Assembly (NCBI RefSeq): GCF_014836935.1
Contig: NZ_JACSPW010000009.1
Location: 62,001 to 126,000, forward strand
Source: Solibacillus merdavium
GTDB lineage: Bacteria; Bacillota; Bacilli; Bacillales_A; Planococcaceae
Direction: 5' to 3'
DNA length: 64,000 nucleotides
Shown: in pieces, positions 47,225 through 55,056 of the stretch
Layout of the letters: each line of letters opens with the position of its first letter
How positions within the stretch are numbered: the first letter of the stretch is position 1
Program-made: the position numbers and the translations under genes
Notes under the pieces: model-generated
Told to the model about the DNA's origin: nothing
What the model saw: the letters and a program-made list of their open reading frames with translations, nothing else
Database searches by the model: none

Positions 47225-48895
47225 TTATTGATCTTTCGATGAGCCATCGTTTAAATAAACTTCACCATCTTTATAAGTCATTTGTTCAGGATAACGTAGG
47301 TTTATAACTGCATCCTGAAGTTCTTGTGAAGGTGGACGGGTTGAAAGTGACACAATGATATTAGTAGCGAAAGCAGCTATTGCCCCGAAAATACCAGCAC
47401 CTGTATCGATAATTCCTAATATCGTAAATCCACCATACTTCGCACTAAAAATGTAAACAAGTGTCACAGTTAAACCGACAAGCATACCAGCCATAGTTCC
47501 TTTTGCATTCGCTCGTTTCCACCAGACGCCCAATACAAGTGCAGGGAAGAAAGTACCTGTAGCAAGCGCAAATGCCCATGCGACAATTTGTGTAATGGCA
47601 CCAGGTGGGTTCAATGCAATAATTCCAGCTAGTAATGTTGCAACGACAATTGAAATACGACCTACAAGTAGACGTTTTTGTTCAGAGGCTTGAGGATTGA
47701 TGATCCGATAATAAATATCATGTGCAAACGACGAGGAAATTGAGATCATCAAGCCACCAGCAGTAGATAACGCAGCCGCCATTGCACCTGCAGCCACTAA
47801 TCCAATAACAAATACACCTAGATTTGCGATTTCAGGAGTAGCCATTACGACAATATCATTAGCGATTTTAAGTTCAAGCCACTGAAGAATGCCATCACCA
47901 TTCGTATCGACTATCCCTAATTTTCCTGTATCAATCCATGATTGAGTCCAGGCCGGTAACTCCGCAATCTTTTTACCAGCGATTTCCGTCATTAAAATGA
48001 AACGGGCAAAGGCTGCATAAGCTGGTGCACTAAAATATAAAAGTCCGATAAACACTAGTGCCCATGCACCTGACCAACGCGCTGCCTTCATAGTCCCTAC
48101 CGTATAAAAACGGACAATAACATGGGGAAGTCCGGCTGTACCACACATTAATGTAAACATGAGCGCTAAAAATTGCCACTTGGTTCCATTTGTAAATGGC
48201 GCAAAGTATTCTGAGATTCCGAGCTCTCGGTCAAGTTCGCCCATTTTTGTTACAATTTCACCATAGGAAATCCACGGTAAAGGATTACTCGTTAATTGTA
48301 ATGACATAAAAATAACTGGTACTAAGTAAGCAATAATTAAAATAATGTATTGTGCTACTTGTGTCCAAGTAATACCTTTCATCCCACCAAATGCTGCATA
48401 AAACGCAATTAACACAACGCCAATCATTGTTCCTATTTTTGCATCAATTTCAAAAAGGCGTCCGATTACTACACCAGAACCTGATAGCTGTCCAATGGAA
48501 TACGTGAAGCTTATTATTATTGTACATATAGCCGCTATTATTAGTGCTGCCTTACTATTAAATCGGTCTCCAATAAATTCAGGTACAGTAAAGCGCCCGA
48601 ATTTACGAAGCTGTGGTGCAAGTAATATCGTTAAAAATAAATACCCACCAGTCCATCCCATAATATAAGCTAATCCATCATAGCCAAGTAGCATGATCGT
48701 ACCGGCCATTCCGATAAAGGACGCGGCACTCATCCAGTCTGCTCCGATTGCCATCCCATTAAAAATAGGAGGAACTCCACGGCCAGCAACATAGAAATCA
48801 GATGTTTGCTTTGCAGTATTAAATACTGCTATCCAAATATATAAAGCGAATGTACTTAATATAATCACCAGTGACACTAAAAATTGACTATCCAT
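47225..48895 (-). CDS. Sodium:solute symporter (acetate permease ActP-like)
   Basis: 556 residues, 13 or so membrane spans. The SSS-family signatures are present: FYVAGRGVPPIFNGMAIGADWMSAASFIG (quoted as FYVAGRGVPPIFNGMAIG, about 34-51) and the central GLMISISSSFAHDIYYR (about 385). A subunit encoded upstream (DUF4212) is the usual partner of this subgroup of monocarboxylate symporters. A 50-residue soluble loop around 320-350 interrupts the membrane part. Substrate (acetate or another monocarboxylate) is inferred. Confidence 0.88.
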   Translation of the reverse strand: MDSQFLVSLVIILSTFALYIWIAVFNTAKQTSDFYVAGRGVPPIFNGMAIGADWMSAASFIGMAGTIMLLGYDGLAYIMGWTGGYLFLTILLAPQLRKFGRFTVPEFIGDRFNSKAALIIAAICTIIISFTYSIGQLSGSGVVIGRLFEIDAKIGTMIGVVLIAFYAAFGGMKGITWTQVAQYIILIIAYLVPVIFMSLQLTSNPLPWISYGEIVTKMGELDRELGISEYFAPFTNGTKWQFLALMFTLMCGTAGLPHVIVRFYTVGTMKAARWSGAWALVFIGLLYFSAPAYAAFARFILMTEIAGKKIAELPAWTQSWIDTGKLGIVDTNGDGILQWLELKIANDIVVMATPEIANLGVFVIGLVAAGAMAAALSTAGGLMISISSSFAHDIYYRIINPQASEQKRLLVGRISIVVATLLAGIIALNPPGAITQIVAWAFALATGTFFPALVLGVWWKRANAKGTMAGMLVGLTVTLVYIFSAKYGGFTILGIIDTGAGIFGAIAAFATNIIVSLSTRPPSQELQDAVINLRYPEQMTYKDGEVYLNDGSSKDQ

Positions 48896-48912
48896 TATTC
48901 AGCCCCCTTCCA

Positions 48913-49215
48913 TTAGTGATCTATCATATTTTTTGCGCCTATTTCTTTATTGCGTTCATCATCAATCCCATACTTTTTATCAATTTTGTCACCGACAATC
49001 GCATTTACAAACAGTAAAACAATGAAGGTAAACAATGCTCCAATTGCTCCCATAAAATAGTGGAATGGGAATCCTAAAAATTGAATTTCAGTCAATGAGT
49101 CTGCAAACGCTACCACGACATAAGACACAAGAAACCAAATAGCAAAATAAACTAGCATGTACCTATTTTTCTCACGGAAATAAGCATCAGCAACTTTTTG
49201 ATCAACCTTTTTCAT
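48913..49215 (-). CDS. DUF4212 small subunit of sodium:solute symporter
   Basis: 100 residues from the ATG at 49215 (AAAGGTGG eight bases upstream). Two membrane helices with IQFLGFPFHYFMGAIGALF (about 46-64) between and a C-terminal DKKYGID. Matches the DUF4212 proteins that accompany SSS symporters. It starts 24 bases after the small protein at 49239 and ends 18 bases before the symporter start. Confidence 0.85.
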   Translation of the reverse strand: MKKVDQKVADAYFREKNRYMLVYFAIWFLVSYVVVAFADSLTEIQFLGFPFHYFMGAIGALFTFIVLLFVNAIVGDKIDKKYGIDDERNKEIGAKNMIDH

Positions 49216-49238
49216 TCGGACCACCTTTCTTCATAAAT

Positions 49239-49415
49239 TTATTTCAGATCAAAAATGAATTGAAGCGTTTCCATTAAAGGAAGCGGGACCAACAGTACTT
49301 TGACTATCATTAAAATAACTAGTGCAGCTACAGGAAAGCTAAGTGCAATAAAACGTTTTTTTATTAGTGCATAGGTAAGGCAGCAAATAGTAAATAAAAT
49401 AAAAAACAGCAGCAA
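49239..49415 (-). CDS. Small hydrophobic protein, first gene of the symporter operon
   Basis: 58 residues, TTG start at 49415 with GGAGGTG six bases upstream. Starts MLLFFILFTICCLTYALIKK, one membrane helix, then a second hydrophobic part (FPVAALVILMIVKVLL) and PLPLMETLQFIFDLK. I recall similar small proteins in front of DUF4212-symporter pairs in Bacillus, but no named family. Its 3' region contains a cre-like sequence (49260-49274, ATGGAAACGCTTCAA on the minus strand, 14 of 15) that may be coincidental coding sequence. Confidence 0.7.
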   Translation of the reverse strand: MLLFFILFTICCLTYALIKKRFIALSFPVAALVILMIVKVLLVPLPLMETLQFIFDLK

Positions 49416-49420
49416 CTAAA

Positions 49421-49569
49421 CACCTCCTATAATCTCAACGTTTTCTAATATATGTTGGAAATGATCCGGATAAAACGAATATGAAGTAAAAAACTCCTAG
49501 ACAATTGGCTCAAAAAAAAATAAAAAGATTACTTAAGACAAGTAACTAAGTAACTATTGACAATATGAA
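49421..49569. other. Promoter region of the symporter operon
   Basis: About 150 bases, AT rich, upstream of the TTG at 49415. No firm promoter call. Confidence 0.3.
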
Positions 49570-49649
49570 AACCACCTGAAACGATGACAAATCAACGTCT
49601 TAGATGGTTCTTTTAAAAACTACACTTATTTATGATACGGTTCACCTTT
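49570..49649 (-). repeat. rlmH 3'-end repeat, distal copy
   Basis: Minus strand contains AAAGGTGAACCGTATCATAA and the following ATAAGTGTAG, coding K-G-E-P-Y-H-K-stop, then a TTTTTAA stretch and a hairpin (GAACCATCTAAGACG ... CGTTTCAGGTGGTTTTC). The 37 bases at 49613-49649 match 52697-52733, the real rlmH end, with 3 mismatches; the hairpin part is similar but more diverged. Confidence 0.9.
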
Positions 49650-49694
49650 CCTAGTTTAAGTGCAATTATTATTTATCCTTAATCCCTCTTATAT

Positions 49695-49758
49695 GCACTA
49701 GAAAAAAGAATTAATGCTACCTGGTAAGCTGCCAAGCCAGCCATTCAAGTAGCGTTCT
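49695..49758 (-). terminator. Terminator-like hairpin without an obvious gene
   Basis: Minus strand ACGCTACTTG / CAGGTAGCAT with an inner GGCTGGCTTGGCAGC hairpin and TTCTTTTTT. There is no minus-strand gene immediately upstream, so it may be a relic. Confidence 0.45.
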
Positions 49759-49901
49759 TTGTTGTGTGCATAATTAGTAACTTACAGTTATTTTTTAAAT
49801 CTAATAACCTTTAAAAATAAAGAATAAAATTAACCGTTCTGAACAAATTAAATTTGACTCTGTCGCTTAGTTTTGACTTATAAAATGGAGGTGAATGATT
49901 G

Positions 49902-50045
49902 ATGGCTAAGAAGAGTAAAACAAGTTTTACAAAAAGAAAAAAGCCGAAAAAAGATATTAATCATCGTGAAGAGTATTCCAAAGAGTTTAACCAAGTGATT
50001 CATAATAATCCTCCACAAGAAGTGACAAAGCACAGAGGCATATAA
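49902..50045 (+). CDS. Small basic protein, unknown
   Basis: 47 residues, ATG at 49902 with GGAGGTG upstream. Lysine-rich N-terminus (MAKKSKTSFTKRKKPKKD) and a hydrophilic, Asn/Gln/His-containing C-terminus. Followed closely by a strong terminator, which supports expression. No family recognised; nucleic acid binding or a small spore protein would fit the composition. Confidence 0.6.
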   Translation: MAKKSKTSFTKRKKPKKDINHREEYSKEFNQVIHNNPPQEVTKHRGI

Positions 50046-50048
50046 GAG

Positions 50049-50092
50049 AAGCTTTAGTCCGATTCGACTTAGAACTTGGACTAAAGCTTTTC
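50049..50092 (+). terminator. Intrinsic terminator after the 47-aa gene
   Basis: AAGCTTTAGTCC / GGACTAAAGCTT with a 17-base loop and TTTCTC. Confidence 0.8.
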
Positions 50093-50100
50093 TCACATCG

Positions 50101-50343
50101 AAAAAAAGGTTTGGGATTCTAATGGACCTGAACTTTCTTAGTTCTCTAGAGGAAACAGGCTGTTTGCATTTTAATGGTCCTACAACAATTTGCTATTTAG
50201 GTCACGACTAAGGCAACACCGATATTTTTTTTCAAATAATAAAATGCTTGTCATTTCCTCTCTTATTTCAATAATTTAAATTAACAGAGCTGTTAATTTA
50301 AATAAAAAAACCTACGTTTAAGTAACGTAAGTTTGATTAACTA
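50101..50343. other. Non-coding region with a perfect 14-bp inverted repeat and terminator
   Basis: 50274-50303 is ATTTAAATTAACAG, AG, and its exact complement. Beside it, on the minus strand, 50334-50304 is the terminator of the ABC permease gene (AAACTTACG / CGTAGGTTT, seven T). No ORF seen. Confidence 0.6.
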
Positions 50344-51075
50344 TTAATTTTGCTGAATTTTATATTTGAAAATAAAAATCGAAAGACTAAAAAGGACAGC
50401 TCCATAAACTACCACAACATATAAATGGGGAAACATTGCGCTAAAGTCTTCTGCTACAATTGATCGAACTAAATCAACAGCGTGGACGAATGGTAGAGCA
50501 TAAGCGACTTTTTCAAAGGCCCCCCCAATTAACGATACATCGAACCATGCGCCAGATAATAGTGCTGTCAAGTTCGTTAACAAAGCTCCACATAAGCCTA
50601 CTGCTGCCTTTTCGCTAAATAAGGTGCCGCATAATAGTCCGATTGCTATGAAAATAGTAGATGTAATTAGTAAGGCTATAAATGCAAATACATGGTTGAA
50701 AGATAGTTCCAAACCTAAAAAGTAAGCTGTTATAAAACAAGTAATACTTTGAAGCACAACAATTATCCCTAAAGGAAGCGTATAACCAATAATAAAATCA
50801 CTTGCTCTCATAGGAGTAGTTAGCAATCTTATTAAATAGGAAGTAGAACGGTCTTTCGCTAACGTTTGTGCTGCAAATAAAGCAATAAAAGAAAGGCTAA
50901 ATACTGCGATGCCAGGTGTTAAATGTTCAATATTAAAAAGTGCTTCTGGAACATTGCGATTAATCGCAGTTAAAAGCAACAGTAAAATGATTGGAAAGGC
51001 TATACCAAAAAATAATGAAATCGGGTCGCGTACAATTTCTTTCGTACAACGTCCAGCAAAGACAAGAGCCCTCAT
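50344..51075 (-). CDS. ABC-2 type transporter permease
   Basis: 243 residues, six hydrophobic segments, N-terminus MRALVFAGRCTKEIVRDPISLFFGIAFP (quoted as MRALVFAGRCTKEIVRDP). Middle helix-linker region TTPMRASDFIIGYTLP (about 85-100) is typical of DrrB/YhhJ-type exporters. Overlaps the ATPase stop by one base, an operon with it. A multidrug, bacteriocin or lantibiotic export or immunity function is possible; the sequence does not decide. Confidence 0.8.
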   Translation of the reverse strand: MRALVFAGRCTKEIVRDPISLFFGIAFPIILLLLLTAINRNVPEALFNIEHLTPGIAVFSLSFIALFAAQTLAKDRSTSYLIRLLTTPMRASDFIIGYTLPLGIIVVLQSITCFITAYFLGLELSFNHVFAFIALLITSTIFIAIGLLCGTLFSEKAAVGLCGALLTNLTALLSGAWFDVSLIGGAFEKVAYALPFVHAVDLVRSIVAEDFSAMFPHLYVVVVYGAVLFSLSIFIFKYKIQQN

Positions 51076-51806
51076 TATAATTCGCCTCCTGTTACGAAAT
51101 GCACAAATGCATCCTCAAAGTTTTCTTTACTTGCTGTTATAATGAGCTCGTCTACTGTACCAAGTGCCTTTATTTCGCCATCCTTCATAATACAAATGCG
51201 ATCGCACAAGCTTTCTGCTTCTTCTAAATAGTGCGTAGTGAGTACAATTGTAGTCGTCTCTCTCAGTTTATTAATCATTGCCCAAAGTTCACGGCGGCTA
51301 ATGATATCTAACCCTAAAGTTGGTTCATCTAAAAATAAAATTCGAGGATCTGCAATTAGAGCCATTGCAATGCTTAACTTTCGTTGCCAACCACCGGATA
51401 AATTCTTACCACGTTGATGTTCGTAAGGCTGTAGTGAAAACTGGCTAATTAAAGCCTCCGTTTTTTCAATGGACTTCTCCTTTGAAAAACCGTGAATGCG
51501 TGCCATTAATAGTAAATTTTCACGTACAGATAAATTTGGTGCAATGGACGTTTCCTGAGGGGAAACAGCGAGTAATTTTCGAATACTTGGTAACTCTTTA
51601 CTAAGCGAATGCCCAAGGACAAGCGCATCTCCTGTAGACGGTTTTGCTAGGCCACTTAGCATATTTAGAAGTGTCGTTTTACCAGCGCCATTTACACCAA
51701 GGAGTCCGAATAGTTCACCTTGGTTAATCGTAAGTGTCATAGGAGAAACGGCAACTTTTTCTTTAAAGCGTTTTGATAAACCTTGAAGTTCAATTGCAGC
51801 ATTCAT
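51075..51806 (-). CDS. ABC-2 type transporter ATP-binding protein
   Basis: 243 residues. Walker A GVNGAGKTT (about 38), Q-loop VSPQETSIAP (about 80), signature NLSGGWQRKLSIAMAL (about 137), Walker B ILFLDEPTLGLD (about 160), H-loop TTHYLEEAE (about 195). The signature has W where most have E or M. GGAGGAAT precedes the ATG. Operon with permease and with the regulator upstream (five-base gap). Confidence 0.9.
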   Translation of the reverse strand: MNAAIELQGLSKRFKEKVAVSPMTLTINQGELFGLLGVNGAGKTTLLNMLSGLAKPSTGDALVLGHSLSKELPSIRKLLAVSPQETSIAPNLSVRENLLLMARIHGFSKEKSIEKTEALISQFSLQPYEHQRGKNLSGGWQRKLSIAMALIADPRILFLDEPTLGLDIISRRELWAMINKLRETTTIVLTTHYLEEAESLCDRICIMKDGEIKALGTVDELIITASKENFEDAFVHFVTGGEL

Positions 51807-51810
51807 TAAT

Positions 51811-52239
51811 TTATTCCTCCTCTTTTTGCTGAGCTTTCACCATATCTAAAAACTGTTGAATCATTTTTTCAGGTGCTAACGCCAACCCACGATCCTCATC
51901 TCCTATAATAACGACTGAATCACCTGGGTTAATTTGAAAAATTTCACGGGCTTTTTTCGGAATTACAATTTGGCCGCGTTCCCCTACTGTTGCTGTCCCA
52001 AAAAAATGCTGGCCTTTCGGTGGAATATCTACACCCGTTTCTTCTGAGTTATGGTTTACTAATGCATCTAAGGTTACTCCGAAGAAATTGGCAATATTCA
52101 TACTATGGTGTAAATCTGGTGTCGATTCGCCTTTTTCCCATTTTGCAATTACTTGACGTGAAACATTTATTTCTTGGGCTAATTGCTCTTGAGTTAGATT
52201 ACGACGTTTTCTCAACGAGCATAAATTCAAATTAATCAT
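51811..52239 (-). CDS. HTH-XRE / AbrB-type fusion transcriptional regulator
   Basis: 142 residues from the ATG at 52239 (GAGAGG nine bases upstream). Residues 5-60 are a Cro/CI helix-turn-helix (LTQEQLAQEINVSRQVIAKWE), residues 80-125 a SpoVT/AbrB swapped-hairpin domain (VGERGQIVIPKKAREIFQINPGD, quoted as GQIVIPKKAREIFQINPGD). Both domains bind DNA in other proteins; the combination is known for small Bacillales regulators of adjacent ABC exporters. It lies five bases before the ABC ATPase gene, so it probably controls that operon. Confidence 0.85.
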   Translation of the reverse strand: MINLNLCSLRKRRNLTQEQLAQEINVSRQVIAKWEKGESTPDLHHSMNIANFFGVTLDALVNHNSEETGVDIPPKGQHFFGTATVGERGQIVIPKKAREIFQINPGDSVVIIGDEDRGLALAPEKMIQQFLDMVKAQQKEEE

Positions 52240-52424
52240 ACTTTTCATCCTCTCATAATTAATTATAAACACTACTTTAATAGTAAATCTACCAACGGAG
52301 CATAACATTAATGTTATCATTCGTAGCGTAATGTGATATGAAAGTAGATGTGATGGATAAATAACATATTCTAACAAATCGCAAAATTTTTAGACATTAG
52401 CTCTGTTAAAACTGAATGTTGAAA

Positions 52425-52456
52425 TAAAAAGCGCTAGCCTCCGTTACGGCTAGCTA
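52425..52456 (-). terminator. Terminator-like hairpin in the element right part
   Basis: Minus strand GCTAGCC / GGCTAGC and GCTTTTTATTTC. No gene lies directly upstream on that strand; it may stop read-through from rlmH. Confidence 0.5.
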
Positions 52457-52484
52457 CAACTATTTAATAAGATGAGTAATACTA

Positions 52485-52560
52485 CTACACCTGAAATACT
52501 GAATAAACATCATCTCAGATGGCCATTTTATAGATCCATACTTACTTAAAGCACAACCTT
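52485..52560 (-). repeat. Degenerate third copy of the rlmH-tail/terminator repeat
   Basis: Aligns by eye to 49570-49649 with the shared blocks CACCTGAAA, AGATGG, TTTTA and AACCTT/ACCTTT and about 65-75% identity overall. The central GAACCGTAY part is lost. Confidence 0.45.
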
Positions 52561-52642
52561 TGTTTCGTTAATCGCCAATGTATTACCTTTGAAATTTTTA
52601 CTTTGCGAAGGTGGATTTTTCTAATTTTTAGAGGTGGAAATT

Positions 52643-52691
52643 TTTGATGAAAAAAAGCCATCAAAACATTCATTTTTCAATGCTTTGATGA
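52643..52691 (-). terminator. Intrinsic terminator after rlmH
   Basis: Minus strand CATCAAAGCATT / AATGTTTTGATG (one wobble) and GGCTTTTTTTC. Confidence 0.8.
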
Positions 52692-52696
52692 CTTTC

Positions 52697-52733
52697 TTAA
52701 AAACTGCACTTATTTATGGTACGGTTCACCCTT
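52697..52733 (-). repeat. rlmH 3'-end repeat, native copy
   Basis: The last seven codons and stop of rlmH plus the first 13 bases downstream; 34 of 37 bases identical to 49613-49649, same orientation. Confidence 0.92.
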
Positions 52734-53189
52734 AATAATTCTGAAACTTCGATAAATCTGTTCTACTAATACTAGCTTCATCAATTGATGAGGTAACGTC
52801 ATCTTTCCAAAGCACAACTTTTCATCCGCCCGTTTCAGTACATCGGAGTGAAGTCCTAACGATCCTCCAATGACAAAAGCCACTTTACTTTTTCCATATG
52901 TCATGAGGGATTCTAAATCCGCGGCCATTTCTTCACTAGTTTTCATTTTGCCATCTAAAGCGAGCGCAATAACATATGTCCCCTCATTAATTTTCGCAAG
53001 GATGCGCTCACCTTCTTTACGTTTGACGATTTCCATATCAGCTTCGCTCAACTGTTCTGGTGCCTTTTCATCTGGTACCTCTACTAAGTCCACCTTTGCA
53101 TATCCGCCTAAGCGCTTTACATATTCTTCGATACCCATCTTCAAATACTTTTCTTTTAATTTACCAACTGAAATGATTGTTATATTCAC
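52710..53189 (-). CDS. rlmH: 23S rRNA (pseudouridine1915-N3)-methyltransferase
   Basis: 159 residues, SPOUT-class methyltransferase. Begins [19 protein letters not shown], has the [16 protein letters not shown]-binding knot (about 103-115) and ends [15 protein letters not shown]. It modifies Psi1915 in 23S rRNA helix 69. This gene (orfX, yydA) is the integration target of SCC elements in staphylococci; the final GEPYHK-stop here has the same layout and is duplicated 3.08 kb downstream. Confidence 0.97.
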   Translation of the reverse strand: MNITIISVGKLKEKYLKMGIEEYVKRLGGYAKVDLVEVPDEKAPEQLSEADMEIVKRKEGERILAKINEGTYVIALALDGKMKTSEEMAADLESLMTYGKSKVAFVIGGSLGLHSDVLKRADEKLCFGKMTLPHQLMKLVLVEQIYRSFRIIKGEPYHK

Positions 53190-53254
53190 AGCTTATCCAC
53201 CTTTACACTCCATTTACAAACAAGTTATCCACAAAAGTTATGCACATATCCACA
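53182..53254 (+). promoter_or_regulatory. DnaA-box cluster, part 1
   Basis: All on the plus strand: ATATTCACA (53182), TTATCCACC (53193), TTATCCACA (53225), TTATGCACA (53238), ATATCCACA (53246). Two are perfect matches to TTATNCACA and three have one mismatch. Confidence 0.8.
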
Positions 53255-53279
53255 ACAAAAACCTATATATTGTGTAAAG

Positions 53280-53444
53280 TTATTTACTTGATACTATATA
53301 TGTTGCTTGCTCTTCACAATAAGAACAAGTTGTTGATAACTTTTCATCTTCTGTTAAAAAATCCATCGTTGGAAATTGTTCGGTCTCTGCTACAAGCATA
53401 TCTAAAGCGTGATCTATATGGGTTTCACAGCTAAATTTTTTCAT
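53280..53444 (-). CDS. CxxH/CxxC small protein
   Basis: 54 residues from the ATG at 53444 (AGAAGGAT upstream); 15 in-frame codons upstream are discounted. CETH (about 6-9) and CSYC (about 40-43) form the CxxH/CxxC motif, consistent with a one-metal zinc ribbon. Small proteins of this type are conserved next to rlmH in Bacillales with no known role. Embedded between two DnaA-box groups. Confidence 0.8.
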   Translation of the reverse strand: MKKFSCETHIDHALDMLVAETEQFPTMDFLTEDEKLSTTCSYCEEQATYIVSSK

Positions 53445-53481
53445 ATTCAATCCTTCTTTCTTTTCTGAAATTTCTAGAAAC

Positions 53482-53604
53482 TTATTCACAATTTTTAAAT
53501 GTTATCCACAATCCATTGTAACAAACAAAAATTGGGTAGAAAAGAAAAGCCTTTTCTTCTCTACCCATTGTGTATAAAATAATTCTAATTTTTAGTTATC
53601 CACA
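53482..53604. promoter_or_regulatory. DnaA-box cluster, part 2
   Basis: TTATTCACA (53482), TTATCCACA (53502) and TTATCCACA (53596) on the plus strand and TTATACACA (53577-53569) on the minus strand, all perfect to TTATNCACA. They flank the htrC terminator. Confidence 0.8.
53532..53567 (-). terminator. Intrinsic terminator after htrC
   Basis: Minus strand GGGTAGAGAAGAAAAG / CTTTTCTTTTCTACCC with a two-base loop and AATTTTTG. Confidence 0.75.
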
Positions 53605-53606
53605 AT

Positions 53607-54899
53607 TTATAATTGTGCATTTTCTACCAATTCTAATTGTGCTTCAACAATTTTTCCTTCACGGTACACTTTAATCTGCAATGTATCCCCAATTGTTTTC
53701 TCGTTATATAAGTGCTTTCGCAGCTCAATTGAATTTTCAATTGTTTGTCCATCCATCTCAACTATGACATCATATTGCTGTAAGCCCGCTTTATCCGCAG
53801 CAGAACCGCGCACAACTTGTGAAATGACAACCCCATTCTTCACTTCTTCTGGCAATTGTAATGTTTGTTGCTGATAATAAGCAGGTACTTCAGTTAAATC
53901 TACCAATGAAATACCCATAGTCGGGCGTTGAACTTCCCCGTGCTTCTCTAATTGTTCGATAATAGGTAGTGCCGAATTAATCGGAATTGCGAACCCTAAA
54001 CCTTCTACAGAAGATTGTGCAATTTTCATCGAATTTATTCCTATTAAATCTCCCGCGATATTAATTAGAGCACCGCCGGAGTTACCTTGGTTAATCGCTG
54101 CATCTGTTTGTAAAACTTCAGTAGACCAGTCTTCTACACCATCTTCATTTAGATCGACTGGTACAGAACGATCCTTCCCTGAAATAACACCTGTTGTTAC
54201 CGAGCCATAAAATTCTAAGCCTAATGGATTTCCGATTGCAATAACTGTCTCACCTTGTTTTAATACATCGGAATCACCAAATTGCGCCACTGTTTCAATT
54301 CCTTCACTCGGAATAGAAATAATCGCCAGGTCTGTCCAAATGTCCGCCCCTACAAGCTGAGCTTCAACTTTTTCGCCATCTTCCAATGTTACTTCAATTT
54401 GCTCTGCACCATCTACAACATGGTGATTCGTAACAATAAATGCAAATTTCTCTTCTACTTTATAAACAACTCCTGAACCACTACCCACAGCTTGAGCTGT
54501 GCCGGTGCTTTGGTTCCAGAAGTTTGGTGCAACTTTTTGGATATTTGTTATCCCTACTACAGCACTCGATACTTTTTCAACTGCATTTGTAACATCGGTC
54601 GTTACTTCAGTTGCAGTTTGATTAATTGTTGAACCGGATGATTCATTTGAAATGGAGTTTATTTCATTTGAACCTGGCAACTGATTAGCAAGAGAAGGTA
54701 AGAGGAGCCATAATAATAAAGCACCGACAACAACACCGCTCAGTCCCGATATAAAGTAGCCAAATTTACTGCCACTTTTATTTCTTTTATTTTTTAGACG
54801 TTGCTGTCTTTCTTCCTCTTCTCTTTTTAAACGAGCTTCAAGCTCTGAAATATGATTATTTTGGACTTCTTTTTTTTCATCGTCAGGAAAATATCCCAT
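53607..54899 (-). CDS. htrC: HtrA-family serine protease
   Basis: 430 residues from the ATG at 54899 (AAAGGATG upstream). One membrane helix (about 52-74) with a cytoplasmic, charged N-terminus, a Ser/Thr/Asn-rich spacer, then a trypsin-like domain: His in TNHHVV (about 160), Asp in WTDLAIIS (about 190), Ser in GNSGGALI (about 275), and a PDZ domain (about 325-425). Degrades misfolded proteins outside the membrane. Last gene of the walRKHIJ-htrC run; about 157 bases separate it from walJ, with a terminator between. Confidence 0.95.
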   Translation of the reverse strand: MGYFPDDEKKEVQNNHISELEARLKREEEERQQRLKNKRNKSGSKFGYFISGLSGVVVGALLLWLLLPSLANQLPGSNEINSISNESSGSTINQTATEVTTDVTNAVEKVSSAVVGITNIQKVAPNFWNQSTGTAQAVGSGSGVVYKVEEKFAFIVTNHHVVDGAEQIEVTLEDGEKVEAQLVGADIWTDLAIISIPSEGIETVAQFGDSDVLKQGETVIAIGNPLGLEFYGSVTTGVISGKDRSVPVDLNEDGVEDWSTEVLQTDAAINQGNSGGALINIAGDLIGINSMKIAQSSVEGLGFAIPINSALPIIEQLEKHGEVQRPTMGISLVDLTEVPAYYQQQTLQLPEEVKNGVVISQVVRGSAADKAGLQQYDVIVEMDGQTIENSIELRKHLYNEKTIGDTLQIKVYREGKIVEAQLELVENAQL

Positions 54900-55003
54900 C
54901 GTATTCATCCTTTCATTACTTTTCTTACTCATAGCATACACATTTAACATTAAAATTAGATGAAAATTGCATAAAACCTCCTTAAAAAATTGCAAAGTTC
55001 CAT

Positions 55004-55044
55004 TAAAAAAAGGTGTGCTGAAAGTATTCACTTTCAACACACCT
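55004..55044 (-). terminator. Intrinsic terminator after walJ
   Basis: Minus strand AGGTGTGTTGAAAGT / ACTTTCAGCACACCT with a four-base loop and TTTTTTT. Confidence 0.85.
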
Positions 55045-55056
55045 CTTTACTCATAT

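Larger units (their letters stand above)
49613..52733. mobile_element. SCC-like insertion at the 3' end of rlmH
   Basis: Bounded by the two 37-bp direct repeats. Contents: a 47-codon plus-strand gene, an ABC-2 transporter pair, and an XRE/AbrB regulator. No ccr recombinase, transposase or integrase is present. The repeated core GAACCGTAYCATAAATAA corresponds to the SCC attachment site GAAGCNTATCATAAATGA at the end of staphylococcal rlmH (orfX). The call rests on this positional and sequence match. Confidence 0.6.
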
